64,000 bases of DNA from an uncultured Butyricicoccus sp. GTDB taxonomy: Bacteria > Bacillota > Clostridia > Oscillospirales > Butyricicoccaceae. Made by a program: the position numbers and the translations under genes. Below the pieces are notes generated by a model. It had not been told where the DNA came from and did no database searches. It was given only the letters and a program-made list of their open reading frames with translations. Positions 62,619 through 64,000 of the stretch are shown here, one piece after another. The stretch's first letter is position 1. Every line of letters begins with the position of its first letter. The DNA is taken from contig NZ_CALWJM010000001.1 in the NCBI RefSeq assembly GCF_944381005.1, positions 1-64,000 on the forward strand. The letters run 5' to 3'.

Positions 62619-63376
62619 TTCAGGGAAAACAAATGCACATCCAGATTCAAAAAGGAGATATTGGCCGCTATGTCATTCTACCCGGTGACCCCGGACGCTG
62701 TGAGCGCATTGCACGGTATTTTGATGCACCTGAATTTCTGTCTTCCAATCGAGAATATACGGTCTGGCGCGGTATGCTATGCGGTGAGCCGGTTGCTGTG
62801 TGCTCGACGGGCATTGGCGGCCCTTCAACCGCTATTGCACTGGAAGAATTGATTGAATGTGGTGCGGACACCTTTATCCGTGTGGGCACTTCGGGCGGTA
62901 TTGCTGAAACCGTGCGCGGTGGGGATATCGTCATTGCAACAGCTGCCGTGCGTCAGGAAGGTACAACCCGTGAATATATGCCCATCGAATATCCGGCGGC
63001 CGCCGATTTTTCGGTGGTCAGTGCGCTGCACCAAGCCGCTCAAAAACTCCAATATCGCCAGCATGTTGGCGTGATTCAATCCAAAGACAGCTTTTATGGG
63101 GAAATCCGTCCCAACGAGCAGCCTACCGCAGCACAACTGCAAGCAAACTGGAATGCGTGGAAAGCGGCTGGTGTTTTGACCAGCGAGATGGAATGTTCCA
63201 CCGTATTTGTTGTAGGCGCTGTGCGCCATGTCCGCTGCGGTGGGGTACTCAACGTACTTTGGAATGCAGATACGGATGACACGCTAGATGCTTCTCCTGA
63301 AATGGCAGAACGCGGTGTGCGTACCGCGATTGAAGCATTAAAAATTCTCATTCAAACCGACCGAGAGGAGTCCTAA
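62612..63376 (+). CDS. udp: Uridine phosphorylase-type nucleoside phosphorylase
   Basis: Cleaves nucleosides with phosphate to base and ribose-1-phosphate, 254 aa. Marks are VILPGDPGRCERIARYFDAP (phosphate loop), VCSTGIGGPSTAIALEELI, FIRVGTSGGIAETV, IQSKDSFYGEI and TSEMECSTVFVVGA (ribose-binding Glu-Met-Glu motif). This fits Udp more than DeoD, which has a different C-terminal half, but a purine substrate is not excluded. The ATG overlaps DUF951, with GGAAGGAG 6 nt upstream, and the MATE gene starts 3 nt after its stop. Confidence 0.87.
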   Translation: MLIQGKQMHIQIQKGDIGRYVILPGDPGRCERIARYFDAPEFLSSNREYTVWRGMLCGEPVAVCSTGIGGPSTAIALEELIECGADTFIRVGTSGGIAETVRGGDIVIATAAVRQEGTTREYMPIEYPAAADFSVVSALHQAAQKLQYRQHVGVIQSKDSFYGEIRPNEQPTAAQLQANWNAWKAAGVLTSEMECSTVFVVGAVRHVRCGGVLNVLWNADTDDTLDASPEMAERGVRTAIEALKILIQTDREES

Positions 63377-63379
63377 CCC

Positions 63380-64000
63380 TTGTCCGAACAAATGCAAACA
63401 ACCGAAAATGAACTGGGCACTGCTCCGGTTGGCAAATTACTACTACGCCTTGCACTCCCCAATATTGCAGCACAAATCGTCAACATGCTTTATAACATTG
63501 TTGACCGTATCTATATTGGACACATCCCTGAAATTGGTTCACAAGCCTTGACTGGTGTTGGCGTAACCTTTCCCATTATCATTTTAATCACCGCTTTCAG
63601 TTCCTTGATTGGTATGGGCGGTGCACCGCATGCTTCTATTGCAATGGGGCAAAAACATAACGAGCGTGCAGAAAAAATTATGGGAAATTGTTTTTCCGCC
63701 TTGGTTGTAATTTCTCTTATTTTAACCGTATTTTTTCTGCTTACACAAGAACAAATTTTGATTTTATTTGGCGCAAGTGCAGATACGCTTCCCTATGGTT
63801 TGGAATATCTGAACTTATATGTTTTGGGTACACTATTTATTCAGATTGCGTTGGGCATGAATGGGTTCATCACCACACAAGGCAAAGCAAAAACTGCAAT
63901 GTGTACCGTTTTGATTGGCGCAGCACTGAATATTATTTTAGACCCCATTTTTATTTTTGTTTTCGGCTTGGGTGTGCGCGGTGCCGCGATTGCTACCGTG
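63380..64000 (+). CDS. MATE family efflux transporter (3' end outside window)
   Basis: The first 207 codons of a multidrug and toxic compound extrusion-type membrane transporter, cut by the window edge. It shows TAPVGKLLLRLALPNIAAQI, VNMLYNIVDRIYIGHIP, GMGGAPHASIAMGQ and GKAKTAMCTVLIGAALNIILDP, all typical of MATE, with about five helices so far. The start is a TTG at 63380, 9 nt after GAGAGGAG; an ATG at 63392 is too far from it. It is coupled to the phosphorylase gene. The substrate is unknown. Confidence 0.9.
   Translation, partial: MSEQMQTTENELGTAPVGKLLLRLALPNIAAQIVNMLYNIVDRIYIGHIPEIGSQALTGVGVTFPIIILITAFSSLIGMGGAPHASIAMGQKHNERAEKIMGNCFSALVVISLILTVFFLLTQEQILILFGASADTLPYGLEYLNLYVLGTLFIQIALGMNGFITTQGKAKTAMCTVLIGAALNIILDPIFIFVFGLGVRGAAIATV

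Noticed and set aside
1..64000. CRISPR array or prophage
   Set aside because: No regularly spaced direct repeats with unique spacers, no integrase, capsid or lysis genes were seen on either strand.

Overview
The window reads as chromosomal DNA of an anaerobic, endospore-forming member of the Clostridia, most likely Oscillospiraceae or Butyricicoccaceae; the family is an inference from gene content and style, not a search. The support is a complete spoIIA operon (anti-anti-sigma F, anti-sigma F, sigma F), a PdaA-type spore-cortex deacetylase with a BofC-domain partner, rubrerythrin, a TM1266-type hydrogenase-system regulator, 2-hydroxyacyl-CoA dehydratase activase proteins, IreB, two T-box leaders, an S-box (SAM-I) leader and a large SRP RNA with Alu domain. 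Gene density is high, base composition is moderate, many starts are TTG or GTG, and most transcription units end in strong hairpins, often shared by convergent genes.

Layout. 0-3 kb: the end of an insertion sequence, then modABC (molybdate uptake) behind a good promoter with a ModE-like palindrome, and a tiny Cys-rich DUF1540 gene. 3-7.7 kb: rubrerythrin, TM1266-like regulator, a lipoprotein/permease/ATPase ABC importer and a methyltransferase. 7.7-10.5 kb (minus): an unrecognised Cys-rich protein with a repetitive tail, then an Lrp regulator and aminotransferase. 10.6-13.6 kb: DUF2461, a DEDDh exonuclease, a small membrane protein and an AI-2E family transporter. 13.7-19 kb: pta, an isochorismatase-family hydrolase, a cell-wall amidase, DAHP synthase, and the spore-wall pair. 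19-26 kb: class A PBP, SRP RNA, dnaX-ebfC-recR, prfC. 26-31 kb: a CprABC/LanFEG-type antimicrobial-peptide resistance ABC transporter with its two-component system, then ireB. 31-38 kb: pheST (minus) and valS (plus), each behind its own T-box, with tRNA-Cys between them. 38-43.5 kb: folC, spoIIA operon, pcrA. 43.6-47.3 kb (minus): feoAB and metK with an S-box. 47.3-54 kb: an intergenic region with a candidate small RNA, a tandem-domain activase plus dehydratase-like protein, a split ThrE exporter and an aldose-1-epimerase relative. 54-57 kb: copA-csoR copper operon with a visible CsoR-type operator. 57-64 kb: hisC, rarA, glgB, an S1-domain protein, DUF951, uridine phosphorylase and the start of a MATE transporter.

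The most notable observations are: an in-phase A-AAA-AAA heptamer in dnaX at codons 433-435, where a -1 shift would give a gamma-like product; a tRNA-Cys gene that shares promoter and transcript with the valS T-box leader; an activase carrying two complete HgdC-like units, each with its cysteine pair 39 residues apart; a CopA with a C-terminal CopZ-like domain preceded by its own in-frame ribosome-binding site and ATG; and four 11-nt-phased repeats over the promoter of the peptide-resistance ABC operon. No CRISPR array, prophage, restriction system or clear defence island is visible.
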